Positions 1 to 8,051 of a stretch of DNA of 64,000 bases are shown here, one piece after another; position 1 is the first letter of the stretch, and each line of letters begins with the position of its first letter. The notes under the pieces are model-generated. The model saw only the letters and a list, made by a program, of their open reading frames with translations, did not search any database and had not been told where the DNA came from. The position numbers and the translations under genes are program-made. This DNA comes from Caulobacter sp. (lineage in GTDB: Bacteria; Pseudomonadota; Alphaproteobacteria; Caulobacterales; Caulobacteraceae), in the NCBI GenBank assembly GCA_021741355.1, contig JAIOXZ010000006.1, positions 1 to 64,000 of the forward strand, read 5' to 3'.

Positions 1-553
1 CCACGCAGATCGGGCCCATCGTCAGGATCGGGTGGTCGCGCCGGACGAACAGCGCCGCCTCGAGGTCGCCGATCCTGTCGCACTTGAACTGCGCCCAGGC
101 TCCAAACGCGGCATGCATGCCGAACGCGACGTCGATGTCGCCCCGGGTCAGGAGCTGAACTCCGCGCTCGCTCGTTCCGGACACGATGTCGAACCGCAGG
201 TCTGGATACCGTTGGAGCAGCGCCGTGAGCGGCTCCATGAGCATCCATTCGATAGAACCGGGAAACACTCCGATCCTCAACACTCCACGAAAGGGATCGG
301 CCTTGCGCCCGCCGTCGCCCATCAATTCGGCGCCGTCGGCAAGCAGTCGTGCGGCGCGGTCGATGAAGTCGCGGCCGGCCTCGGTCACGACCGCGCCCCG
401 CGACGTGCGATTGAACAATGCAAAGCCCAGCTGCTGTTCGAGGTCCGCCACGTTCTTGGTCACAGCTGACTGGGTGACGCCAGCGGCTTCGGCGGCTCGT
501 GAAAACGAGCCCAGCCGACCAACGGCGACCGCATGCTTGAGGCGTGCATCCAT
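1..553 (-). CDS. LysR-family transcriptional regulator (3' end cut by window edge)
   Basis: DNA-binding regulator of the LysR type. About 184 residues are visible, and the C-terminal end lies beyond base 1. Residues 1-60 form the winged helix-turn-helix, with the family signature SFSRAAEAAGVTQSAVTKNV followed by LEQQLGFALFNRT. The start of the periplasmic-binding-protein-like effector domain follows (LRIGVFPGSIEWML). I chose ATG at 553 because a purine-rich GGGAAGGGAA stretch lies 5-10 bases upstream; an in-frame ATG at 574 would add seven residues. The target and effector are unknown. LysR genes often face the genes they control, but the next 600 bases on this side are empty, so no target can be named. 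Confidence 0.9.
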   Translation of the reverse strand, partial: MDARLKHAVAVGRLGSFSRAAEAAGVTQSAVTKNVADLEQQLGFALFNRTSRGAVVTEAGRDFIDRAARLLADGAELMGDGGRKADPFRGVLRIGVFPGSIEWMLMEPLTALLQRYPDLRFDIVSGTSERGVQLLTRGDIDVAFGMHAAFGAWAQFKCDRIGDLEAALFVRRDHPILTMGPICV

Positions 554-1160
554 CGCGGCATTCCCTTCCCGCATATCATGGCCATGAAATGAGCGGCCTG
601 CTAGTCTGCGATGCAGGTCGGCGGGGCCCGATGCCGTTACCGACCATGGGCCCCGCGAGGCAGCGTCCAGCTTCTGATGTCCGGCGCGGAGTCTATGTCT
701 GCTTGTGGCGCCGAGCTGTCATCGAAGACCGATCCGCTCAGTGTCAGCATTTGAGTGCCGAACGGAATTTCGGCCGGTCTCGGAAGCGGACCGTCAGCTG
801 ACTCTCGGGTCTGCATCGATCCGGCAGACTGACGCGTTTCCCATTGCCCTATCGTTCCGACCCAAATGGGCGTGGCCAGGGCACGACTAAGGCCTTCAGA
901 CGGGCTCCAAGTAACCTAGCGGGGGGAAACCCTTCGTCGACACTCTCGCCCGTCTCGGAGGCCCCAGAGGTTCAACGGGCCTGCTGGTGACCAACCGAAT
1001 TGGCGTCACCGATAGGGTTTGACTTCAGCCCCCAATCATCAACGAATTCAATGGGCGACCGTCGAAGGGTTTGACGACCCAAGGCCTTGATTTCTAACGA
1101 CATCGCCATTTCCACCCCGTCCGCCACGCCGTGACCGCCGGCGAGACTCAGCGCCCGCGG
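554..1160. other. 607-bp gene-free stretch
   Basis: I see no convincing gene here. The open frames are short, lack ribosome-binding sites and show no family motif. The only structure noticed is a short repeated word: AGGGTTTGAC occurs at 1014-1023 and 1066-1075, and its partial inverse AAACCCTTCG lies at 927-936. The stretch separates the LysR gene from the SRPBCC/SDR pair and could hold a decayed gene, but nothing recognisable remains. Confidence 0.5.
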
Positions 1161-1652
1161 CTACCCCAGGCCGAAGCGCTTCGGATCAGAGGCGATCAGG
1201 GCTTCCAGCTTTGGCAGGCCGGCCTTGATCCCGCCCGCGAGCTGGCGGGAGATCAGCCAGCCCAGCGGGAAGGGCGCGCCCGCCTTGCCGGCCCAGCGCA
1301 GCTCGCAGCCGCCGGGCGTGGGCACAACGCGGTAATCCTCGACAGCGGCCGAGAGGGGCAGGGACGAGCGCTCGAAGCGGAAGGCCATCCGGCTGCCTTC
1401 GTCCCAGGCGAAGAACGTCTCCTCGATCACCTGCGGGCCGACCTCGACGATGCGGGTCGTCCCGACGGCGCCCGGCAGCGGACTTGTCCAGGTGACCTTC
1501 GTGATCGGCAGCCAGTGGGTCCAGGCGTCCGCGTCGAGCAGCGCCGCCCACACGGCCGAGGGCGGGAAGGGGAAGGCATGGGTCACCGGCGTGGCCCCGG
1601 CGGCGAGGAAATCCTCGCCCACAGGCTTGTGCGCGCGAAGCGGCTTCGACAT
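1161..1652 (-). CDS. SRPBCC-fold (START-like) polyketide cyclase/dehydrase-type protein
   Basis: 163-residue protein of the SRPBCC superfamily, whose members bind hydrophobic ligands in a helix-grip cavity. The signs are the early FPFPPSAVWAALLDADAWTHWLP segment, the following strands, and a long C-terminal helix (ISRQLAGGIKAGLPKLEALI). ATG at 1652 is chosen because AAAGGACC lies just upstream and the residues preceding it in the longer frame look like random translation. It follows the SDR gene by 34 bp on the same strand and is probably co-transcribed. The substrate is unknown; the neighbourhood of CoA-ester enzymes suggests lipid or aromatic metabolism. Confidence 0.8.
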   Translation of the reverse strand: MSKPLRAHKPVGEDFLAAGATPVTHAFPFPPSAVWAALLDADAWTHWLPITKVTWTSPLPGAVGTTRIVEVGPQVIEETFFAWDEGSRMAFRFERSSLPLSAAVEDYRVVPTPGGCELRWAGKAGAPFPLGWLISRQLAGGIKAGLPKLEALIASDPKRFGLG

Positions 1653-1686
1653 TGGCAGGTCCTTTGTGATTGCGGAGGACGCGCGG

Positions 1687-2478
1687 CTAGCGCGGCGGCA
1701 TCCGGATGGCGCCGTCGAGGCGCACGGTCTCACCGTTGAAGTAGCCGTTGCGCAGCATCGTCACGGCCAGGTCGGCGTACTCGTGCGGATGGCCCAGGCG
1801 GCGGGGGAAGGGCACCGAGGCCGACAGGCTGTCGAAGATGGCCGGCGCACTGGTCTTGACCCCCAGCATCGGCGGCGTCGCCATGATGCCGGGCAGGATG
1901 GTGTTGATGCGGATGCCCTCATTGGCCAGGTCGCGGGCGATGACCAGGGTCATTCCCTTGATCGCCGCCTTGGAGGCCGCGTAGGCCACCTGACCGACCT
2001 GACCGTCCTCGGCCGCCACCGAGCCGGTGTTGACGATCGCGCCGCGGCCGCCATCCTCGTCCGGCTCAAGGGTCGCCATGCCCGCCGCGCTTTTGACGAT
2101 GCAGCGGAAGGTGCCGACCGTGTTCAGGCCCAGCACCCATTCGAAGTCCGCGGCGTTGAACTGCTTGATCTCGCCGGTCTGTTTGTCCCGGGCGATGGTC
2201 TTGCCGCCACGGCCGCCGCCGGCGCAGTTGACCAGCACCCGCTCCTGACCGTGCGCGGCGCGGGCCTTGGCGAAGCCGGCGTCGACCGACTCCTCGCTCA
2301 TCACATTGACCTCGCAGAAGAGGGCGCCGAGCTCCTCGGCCTTCTTCGCGCCGGTCTCGGGATTGAGGTCGAAGATCGCGACCTTCACGCCGAGGTCGCG
2401 CAGCGCCTTGACCGTGGCGGCGCCCAGGCCGGATGCGCCACCGGTGACGATGGCCGAGACGGAACTGTCGAGCTTCAT
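1687..2478 (-). CDS. Short-chain dehydrogenase, 3-hydroxyacyl-CoA dehydrogenase type II-like
   Basis: NAD(P)-dependent oxidoreductase of 263 residues with the classical SDR layout. The nucleotide-binding TGGASGLG motif is at residues 12-19, NCAGG follows, and the catalytic Ser-Tyr-Lys set lies in NTGSVAAEDG...YAASK. The internal AAEDGQVGQVAYAASK segment and overall length resemble the HSD17B10/type II 3-hydroxyacyl-CoA dehydrogenase group, which acts in beta-oxidation; the exact substrate is inferred. The start at ATG 2478 has a clear AGGGAGA site. The open frame runs on upstream to about 3666, but that part is only the antisense of the reductase gene. Probably in operon with the SRPBCC gene downstream. 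Confidence 0.9.
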   Translation of the reverse strand: MKLDSSVSAIVTGGASGLGAATVKALRDLGVKVAIFDLNPETGAKKAEELGALFCEVNVMSEESVDAGFAKARAAHGQERVLVNCAGGGRGGKTIARDKQTGEIKQFNAADFEWVLGLNTVGTFRCIVKSAAGMATLEPDEDGGRGAIVNTGSVAAEDGQVGQVAYAASKAAIKGMTLVIARDLANEGIRINTILPGIMATPPMLGVKTSAPAIFDSLSASVPFPRRLGHPHEYADLAVTMLRNGYFNGETVRLDGAIRMPPR

Positions 2479-2643
2479 GGCGTTTCTCCCTGTTGTCCGC
2501 TGGTCAGACCACCGCTTCGCGGAGGGCCTACAGGACTTGCGGGGAGTTGAGCGCCGGCGCCCTTGGGTCACGCAAGCGGATGGTGGCGCGGACGGGAAAT
2601 CTGTCTCATACCGACGGCGACCTCTGGCTGATCGGACCTGCTC

Positions 2644-3630
2644 ATGACCTTCAAGGCTCTCCTCGCGACGCGGATCGAGCGCGCCGTCACCGTCGACCTG
2701 ATCGACATGGCCGAAGATCAGCTGATGGACGGAGATGTCAGCATCGACGTCGACTACTCCACCGTGAACTACAAGGACGGCCTGGCGCTGGCTGGGCGCC
2801 CGGGCGTGATCCAGACGTATCCGCTGGTGCCCGGCATCGACCTCGCCGGGACAGTCACTCAATCGTCCCATGCGGGATATGTGGCGGGCGACAGGGTCGT
2901 GCTGAACGGCTGGGGCCTGAGCCAGACGCACCACGGCGGCTATGCCCAGAAGGCGCGCGTCAACGGCGACTGGCTGGTCAAGCTGCCGGCCAGCATTAGC
3001 ACCCGCGACGCGATGGCTATCGGCACCGCCGGCTATACGGCGATGCTCAGCATCCTGGCGCTCGAGCACAACGGCATCACGCCCGATCGCGGCCCGGTGC
3101 TGGTCACCGGCGCCAATGGCGGGGTGGGATCGGTCGCGATCCTGGTGCTGTCGCGTCTGGGCTATCGCGTGATCGCCTCGACCGGCCGACCGGAGGAGAG
3201 TGACTATCTGACCGCGCTGGGCGCCGCGGAGATCATCGACCGCAAGACCCTGTCGGAGGCCGGTCCGCCGATCGCCGCGCCGAAATGGATCGGCGCCGTC
3301 GACTCCGTCGGCAGCACCACCCTGGCCAATGTGCTGGCCCAGACGGACTATCGCGGCGCGGTCGCCGCCTGCGGCCTGGCCCAGGGCGTCGACCTGCCGG
3401 GCTCGGTGTTCCCGTTCATCCTGCGCAACGTGACCCTGGCCGGAATCGACTCGGTCAATGCGCCGTTCGAGGCCCGGGCCCGCGCCTGGGACCGGCTGGC
3501 GCGGGATCTCGACCTGTCGAAGCTGGCGACGACGGTGACCGAAGTCGGCCTGGCCGATGTTCCGGCGGTCGGCCGCGCCATCCTCGAAGGCAAGGTGCGC
3601 GGCCGGACGGTAGTCGACGTCAACCGCTGA
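2644..3630 (+). CDS. acuI: MDR-family oxidoreductase, acrylyl-CoA reductase (AcuI/YhdH) type
   Basis: 328-residue zinc-independent medium-chain dehydrogenase/reductase. The N-terminal part has the family-typical VNYKDGLALAGRPGVIQTYP and PGIDLAGTV segments, and the Rossmann part has VLVTGANGGVGSVAI. AcuI/YhdH enzymes reduce acrylyl-CoA to propionyl-CoA with NADPH and detoxify acrylyl-CoA made from 3-hydroxypropionate or DMSP. Family membership is clear from sequence; the precise substrate is inferred. It is divergent from the SDR gene at 2478 (165-bp gap) and convergent with the next SDR gene, with a hairpin between them. Confidence 0.85.
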   Translation: MTFKALLATRIERAVTVDLIDMAEDQLMDGDVSIDVDYSTVNYKDGLALAGRPGVIQTYPLVPGIDLAGTVTQSSHAGYVAGDRVVLNGWGLSQTHHGGYAQKARVNGDWLVKLPASISTRDAMAIGTAGYTAMLSILALEHNGITPDRGPVLVTGANGGVGSVAILVLSRLGYRVIASTGRPEESDYLTALGAAEIIDRKTLSEAGPPIAAPKWIGAVDSVGSTTLANVLAQTDYRGAVAACGLAQGVDLPGSVFPFILRNVTLAGIDSVNAPFEARARAWDRLARDLDLSKLATTVTEVGLADVPAVGRAILEGKVRGRTVVDVNR

Positions 3631-3670
3631 CGGGGACGGATCGGGACGTATCGAACGTACGCCCAACCGA

Positions 3671-3701
3671 CGTCATGGCCCGACTTGTTCGGGCCATGAC
3701 G
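3671..3701. repeat. Perfect 13-bp-arm hairpin between convergent genes (CGTCAT-type element)
   Basis: Arms CGTCATGGCCCGA and TCGGGCCATGACG flank a CTTGT loop, between the stops of the convergent acuI-like and SDR genes. It can act as a bidirectional terminator. It shares its first 18 bases with the element at 59010, so it belongs to a dispersed family rather than being a unique terminator. Confidence 0.85.
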
Positions 3702-3726
3702 GACGATTTGTAACGAGTAGCGTTCG

Positions 3727-4500
3727 CTACCGCCCGCTCTGGCCGTCGTCGACGCGGATGCAGGAGCCGGTGACGAAGTCCGACGCCGGAGACACCAGGA
3801 ACAGCAAGGTGCTGTCCAGTTGCGCCGGATCGCCCAGACGCTTGCGCGGGAAGTGCTGGCTGATGTCGCCGACGCGCGAGAGCATGCCGTCCATCATCTC
3901 GGAGGCAAAGGCGCCGGGCGCGATGGCGTTGACGTTGATGTTGGCGCTGGCCCATTCGACCGACAGGGCCTGGGTCATCCGCACGACGGCCGACTTGGTG
4001 ATCGAGTAGAGCGCCGCGCCATTGCCGCTGTATTCGAAGGCGGCCACCGAGGCGATGTTGACGATGCGTCCTGGCGTCTTCGCCGCGATCAGACGACGGG
4101 CGACCTCGCAGGACAGGATGTAGGGCGCGCGCAGGTTCACGCCGATGACCCGGTCGATCAGGTCGACGGACATCTTCACCGCCCGCTGGGCGTCGGGGAT
4201 GCCGGCGTTGTTGACCAGGATCGTCACCGTGCCGAACGCCTCTTCGGCCTTGCCGACGACGGCCAGCAGCTGGTCGGCGTCGGTGACGTCGAGCTCCAGC
4301 GCGATGGCCTCGCCGCCCTCGGCGCGGATCTCCGCGGCCAGGGCCTCCAGCCGGTCCAGTCGGCGCGCGGTCAGGGCGACCTTGGCGCCGCAACGGGCGA
4401 GGGTCTTCGCGAAGCGGACGCCGAGACCGGACGAGGCGCCGGTGACCAGGGCCACCTGGCCGGTCAGGTCGGTGGAGACGTTGGGGATCGGATAGGTCAT
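3727..4500 (-). CDS. Short-chain dehydrogenase/reductase (SDR)
   Basis: 257-residue classical SDR with cofactor motif TGASSGLG near residue 20, NNAG (VTILVNNAGIP), catalytic serine in NIASVAAF, and a YSITK Tyr-Lys pair. A typical C-terminal PGAFASEMMDGM loop follows. It probably oxidises or reduces a hydroxyacyl-CoA or alcohol; the substrate is not readable. Start ATG 4500 matches the usual SDR N-terminus; the upstream reading frame is antisense of the phosphotransferase gene. It lies 23 bp after the phosphotransferase gene on the same strand, so the two are likely one operon. Confidence 0.9.
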   Translation of the reverse strand: MTYPIPNVSTDLTGQVALVTGASSGLGVRFAKTLARCGAKVALTARRLDRLEALAAEIRAEGGEAIALELDVTDADQLLAVVGKAEEAFGTVTILVNNAGIPDAQRAVKMSVDLIDRVIGVNLRAPYILSCEVARRLIAAKTPGRIVNIASVAAFEYSGNGAALYSITKSAVVRMTQALSVEWASANINVNAIAPGAFASEMMDGMLSRVGDISQHFPRKRLGDPAQLDSTLLFLVSPASDFVTGSCIRVDDGQSGR

Positions 4501-4523
4501 GGGCGGTCTTTCAACGGAGGGGA

Positions 4524-5579
4524 TCAGTCGCGGCCTTCGAGGATCGCGAGGGCCTGGCTGGCGAGGTGGGGCGTGCCGTTTTCCGCCGGCCGGTCGCTGG
4601 CGGCGTTGCCGGCCAGCACGCGGCGGTAGACGCCCTGCGAGATCGAGGCGAGGCGGAAGATCGAGAAGGCCATGTAGAACGGCCAGTCCTCGATCGGGCC
4701 ACGCCCCATGCGTTTGCAGTAGGCGTCGACATAGGCGGCTTCGGTCGGAATGCCGCTGGTCGCGAAATCGACCCCCTGCAGCGTGCCCCAGGACGCGCCG
4801 TGCGAGCGCCACAGGAAGGCATTGTAGGCGATGTCGGCCAGCGGATTGCCGATGGTCGACAGCTCCCAGTCCAGCACCGCGATCAGCTTCGGCTCGGTCG
4901 GGTGGAACATGACGTTCTCGAGCCGGTAGTCGCCGTGGGCGATGGAGATCGGGTCATCCGCCGGGATACGGCCCGGCAGTTTTTCGATCAGCGCCTCCAT
5001 CTCGGGGATCAGTTCGCTCTCTGCGCCGCGGTACTGCTTCGTCCAGCGGCTCACCTGGCGCTCGAAATAGCCGCCGGCCTTGCCGTAGTCGTCCAGACCC
5101 ACAGCGACAAAGTCCACCTTGTGCAGCTTGGCGAGGGTCGCATTGAGATCGTCATAGATCGCCGCCCGTTCGGCCGGTGGCATCCCCGGCAGCATGGCGT
5201 CCCGGAAGATGCGGCCCTCGAGATAGTCCATGACGTAGAACGAGGTGCCGATGACGGCTTCGTCCGTGCAGAGGGCGCGCATCTTCGGCACGGGCACATG
5301 GCCCTCGAGCGCCTTCATCACCTTGAACTCGCGGTCGACCTGGTGCGCGCTGGCCAGCAGCACGCCCGGCGGCTTCTTGCGCAGGACGTATCGGCGCGGG
5401 CCGTCCGGAGTCTGTGTCGTCAGCAGGAAAGTCGGGTTCGACGCCCCGCCCTGGAACTGCTGGATCACCATCGCGTCACCGAAATCGTCCACCTCCCGAC
5501 GCAACCAGGCTTCGAGCGGGGCAGGGTCAAACCGGTGCGCGGGCGAGACGTCGCGAACAGGCGGGGCGGACGAAGTCAT
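4524..5579 (-). CDS. Phosphotransferase family protein (APH fold, ACAD11 N-terminal-like)
   Basis: 351-residue kinase-like protein of the aminoglycoside-phosphotransferase fold. The catalytic loop reads HGDYRLEN and the metal-binding Asp lies in LDWELSTIGNPLADI. The N-terminal FQGGASNPTFLL and KKPPG segments are the nucleotide-binding lobe. This subgroup resembles the kinase domain fused to acyl-CoA dehydrogenase in ACAD11, which acts on 4-hydroxy fatty acyl-CoAs, and is often encoded next to SDR and acyl-CoA genes as here. Start ATG 5579 has AGAGGAAA upstream. The role in hydroxyacyl-CoA catabolism is inference from family and context. Confidence 0.87.
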   Translation of the reverse strand: MTSSAPPVRDVSPAHRFDPAPLEAWLRREVDDFGDAMVIQQFQGGASNPTFLLTTQTPDGPRRYVLRKKPPGVLLASAHQVDREFKVMKALEGHVPVPKMRALCTDEAVIGTSFYVMDYLEGRIFRDAMLPGMPPAERAAIYDDLNATLAKLHKVDFVAVGLDDYGKAGGYFERQVSRWTKQYRGAESELIPEMEALIEKLPGRIPADDPISIAHGDYRLENVMFHPTEPKLIAVLDWELSTIGNPLADIAYNAFLWRSHGASWGTLQGVDFATSGIPTEAAYVDAYCKRMGRGPIEDWPFYMAFSIFRLASISQGVYRRVLAGNAASDRPAENGTPHLASQALAILEGRD

Positions 5580-5658
5580 GGCGATTTCCTCTTCTGGGGA
5601 GGAGCATGCCTGCTTTCCCCTCGGGCGCCACAAGGGCCAGAAGCAGGGTTCGCCCGAT

Positions 5659-6840
5659 CTAGGCGGCCACGAGGCCCGGAATGTCGTGCAGGTCCGCTGA
5701 CAGGCCCCGCCCCATCAGACTGATGAAGTTGTCGCGGAAGAACTTGCGACGGCCGGACGCCGACACGCCCTCCAGCGAGTCGTTGAACCGCTTGAGCGGA
5801 TTGCGACCGCCTTCAACGTGCGGGTAGTCCGACGAGAACAGGCACATGTCCTCGCCGACATTGCTGATGATCCAGCCGACGTTCTCGTGGGGGTAGGGCG
5901 TGGCGAAGAACTGACGCTGCAGGATTTCGCTGGGTCTGGCCGACAGGCGCTGCAACCGCTCCTCCTTGCCGAAGGCCAGGGCGCCGGAGTCCATGAACTG
6001 CATCAGACTGGGCAACCAGCCGGCGCCCAGTTCGATCGCGCCGAACTTCAGGTTGGGGAAACGGTCGAACACACCGTCAAACACCAGCACCGGCAGGGTC
6101 TGCCAGATCGACACCGGAATGGCCATGAAGCTGACCGAGGTGAAGTTCTCGGCCCCGCCATGGAAGTCGAGCACCTGAGGCCCGCCGTTGTTGAAATAGG
6201 CCGGGTCGAGTTTCTGCTCGCCGCCGACGTGGAACAGGATCGGCAGGCCGGCATCCTGGGCCAGGGCCCACAGAGGGTCAAAGTCTGCGTGGCTGGGCGC
6301 GTGGCGCCTGGGAACCTGGGACGGAATCATCAGGCCCTTGCAGCCCAGGGCGATGGCCTCGCGGGCCACCTCCAGGGCGCGGGCGCGGTCGACCAGCGGC
6401 ACGTAGCCCGTCGGCAGCAGGCGCCGGTCGACCTGGCAGTAGTCGACCATCATCCGGTTGTGCGCCCGGGCCGCCTCGACGGCGAGGGTCGGGTCATCGC
6501 CATGCTCCAGCGCGAACAGGCTCAGGCCCGCTGTGGTGAACACCAGCTGGCTGGCGAAGCCCAGGAGATCGACAGCCAGTGGCCGGTCGGCAGGATCAAA
6601 GGCGCCCAGGGCCTGATGGTTCTTGCGCAGGAGCAGGTTCTCGGCCTGGCCGGCGCGGAACTCGGGATCCTGTTGCAGCGCGCGGGCCTGATCGACCCAG
6701 GCCTCGTCGCGGGCCGGCTTGCTCAGCTTCGCCGAGAGGGCCTCGCGGTAGGCCGGATCGATGTAGCGTTCGATCGTGCCGGGCAGCTCCATCACATGGG
6801 CGTCGGCGTCATGGACCGTCTGGCCTTCAACATAGGGCAT
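5659..6840 (-). CDS. Amidohydrolase family protein (COG2159, decarboxylase-like)
   Basis: 393-residue metal-dependent TIM-barrel hydrolase. The N-terminal metal motif appears as HDADAHVMELP, a barrel His is in ILFHVGG, and the late Asp is in FSSDYPHVEGG, a pattern typical of COG2159 enzymes (ACMSD-like decarboxylases and related hydrolases). Start ATG 6840 follows a strong GGGAGGA site eight bases upstream. It precedes the phosphotransferase and SDR genes by 79 bp on the same strand and is divergent from the VOC gene. The reaction cannot be assigned from sequence. Confidence 0.88.
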   Translation of the reverse strand: MPYVEGQTVHDADAHVMELPGTIERYIDPAYREALSAKLSKPARDEAWVDQARALQQDPEFRAGQAENLLLRKNHQALGAFDPADRPLAVDLLGFASQLVFTTAGLSLFALEHGDDPTLAVEAARAHNRMMVDYCQVDRRLLPTGYVPLVDRARALEVAREAIALGCKGLMIPSQVPRRHAPSHADFDPLWALAQDAGLPILFHVGGEQKLDPAYFNNGGPQVLDFHGGAENFTSVSFMAIPVSIWQTLPVLVFDGVFDRFPNLKFGAIELGAGWLPSLMQFMDSGALAFGKEERLQRLSARPSEILQRQFFATPYPHENVGWIISNVGEDMCLFSSDYPHVEGGRNPLKRFNDSLEGVSASGRRKFFRDNFISLMGRGLSADLHDIPGLVAA

Positions 6841-6986
6841 CGGATGTCCTCCCGGTGGACCTCGTTCGAGCGGGTCGCTTGCGTCCATTCCGCGAGCTTC
6901 CCGTCGATCCGTCAAGCCTCGCCGCCTTGCCCGTTGCGCGGCCCGGACGGCTGCGAGAGGGTTGCGATCTGCAAGGGAGACTCGCC

Positions 6987-7517
6987 ATGAGCCGCTTCAC
7001 CGGTCCGGTCCGCCAGAACGGCTACGTCGTCCGCGATGTCGAGGCGGCGATGAAGCACTGGATCGAGGTGCTGGGTGTGGGGCCCTGGTTCTACATCGAA
7101 AAGGTCCCCATCGACTGGTTCCGCCATCGCGGCGTCGCCTATGACATCGACCTGTCGATCGCGCTGGCCAACAGCGGCGACCTGCAGATCGAACTGATCC
7201 AGCAGCGCAATGACGTCCCCTCGATGTACCGCGAGTTCCTCGACGCGCACGGCGAGGGGCTGCAGCACATGTCCTGGTGGTCGATGAACTACCAGGCCGA
7301 CTACGACGCGGCGCTGGCGCGAGGCCTTACGGTCGGCCACGAGGGCCAGATCAACGGGCCGAACGGGCGGTTCGCCTATTTCGACACCGACCTGACGCAC
7401 GCCGGCACGGTCGTCGAGTTGTCCGATGTCAGCGGAACCAAGATGCGCTTCTTCGACCACATCCGCCGGGCCGCCGACGGCTGGGATGGATCGGACGCAA
7501 TAAGGGTGTCCAGATAG
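6987..7517 (+). CDS. VOC family protein (glyoxalase/bleomycin-resistance fold)
   Basis: 176-residue vicinal-oxygen-chelate protein. The N-terminal repeat reads NGYVVRDVEAAMKHWIEVLG, followed by GPWFYIE and the segment EGLQHMSWW with a likely metal-ligand His; a terminal VVELSD strand supplies the usual Glu ligand. Members include dioxygenases, epimerases and isomerases such as methylmalonyl-CoA epimerase-like proteins. Start ATG 6987 has AAGGGAGA upstream. It is divergent from the amidohydrolase gene, with 146 bp between starts that may hold both promoters. Substrate unknown. Confidence 0.85.
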   Translation: MSRFTGPVRQNGYVVRDVEAAMKHWIEVLGVGPWFYIEKVPIDWFRHRGVAYDIDLSIALANSGDLQIELIQQRNDVPSMYREFLDAHGEGLQHMSWWSMNYQADYDAALARGLTVGHEGQINGPNGRFAYFDTDLTHAGTVVELSDVSGTKMRFFDHIRRAADGWDGSDAIRVSR

Positions 7518-7583
7518 GCGGTCCGTGGCGGGGGCAACCGCCTCTAGGCAACGCCTGGCGGGCATGGTCTAGGATCGCGGATC

Positions 7584-8048
7584 ATGATCGCCACCCAAGT
7601 CGGACTGCTGAAGAACCTCGCCCTCGCCACGGGAATGGTCGGGGTGACGGTTCTGATCCACTTCTGGGGGCTGATCCTGCTGCTGCGGATCATGGACCGC
7701 ACCCGGCAGCGGTTGCGCGCCGACAAGAGCCCGTTGGGCCAGGCCGGTCTGCTTCTGGTGGTAGTGTTCGGCATCTTCGGCCTGCACACGCTGGAGATCT
7801 GGCTCTACGCGGTGACCTATCTGGGCCTCGGCGCCCTGCCGGCGCTGGAGCCTGCGCTCTACTTCTCGACCGTGACCTTCGTGGCGCTCGGCTACGGCGA
7901 CATTGTCCTGGGCCCGCAATGGCGGATGATCAGCGCGATCGAGGCGGCCAACGGCGTCATTCTCATCGCCTGGTCGACCGCCTTCCTGTTCTCTGTCACG
8001 GCCAGGCTACGGGCGCTCGAACACACCTGGCTGGATCCGAAACCCTGA
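7584..8048 (+). CDS. Two-transmembrane ion channel protein (K+ channel pore)
   Basis: 154-residue membrane protein with hydrophobic segments at about residues 9-35, 53-80 and 117-138 and a pore loop between the last two. The loop carries the potassium selectivity filter TVTFVALGYGD (residues 96-106). No RCK/TrkA-N or cyclic-nucleotide domain follows, so this is a minimal channel of the ion-channel-2 family; gating is unknown. Its stop is only 3 bp from the stop of the convergent lyase gene, one of the few convergent junctions here without a palindromic element. Confidence 0.85.
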   Translation: MIATQVGLLKNLALATGMVGVTVLIHFWGLILLLRIMDRTRQRLRADKSPLGQAGLLLVVVFGIFGLHTLEIWLYAVTYLGLGALPALEPALYFSTVTFVALGYGDIVLGPQWRMISAIEAANGVILIAWSTAFLFSVTARLRALEHTWLDPKP

Positions 8049-8051
8049 ACG

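Noticed and set aside
544-890. Short plus-strand frames in the 554-1160 gap
   Set aside because: No ribosome-binding site, motif or neighbour support; mutually overlapping in different frames.
1450-2550. 366-residue plus-strand frame opposite the SRPBCC and SDR genes
   Set aside because: Antisense shadow; the SDR and SRPBCC proteins have clear family motifs on the other strand.
2479-3666. N-terminal 396-residue extension of the SDR at 1687-2478
   Set aside because: The extension is antisense of the AcuI-like gene and lacks a fold. ATG 2478 has a proper ribosome-binding site and gives a normal SDR N-terminus.
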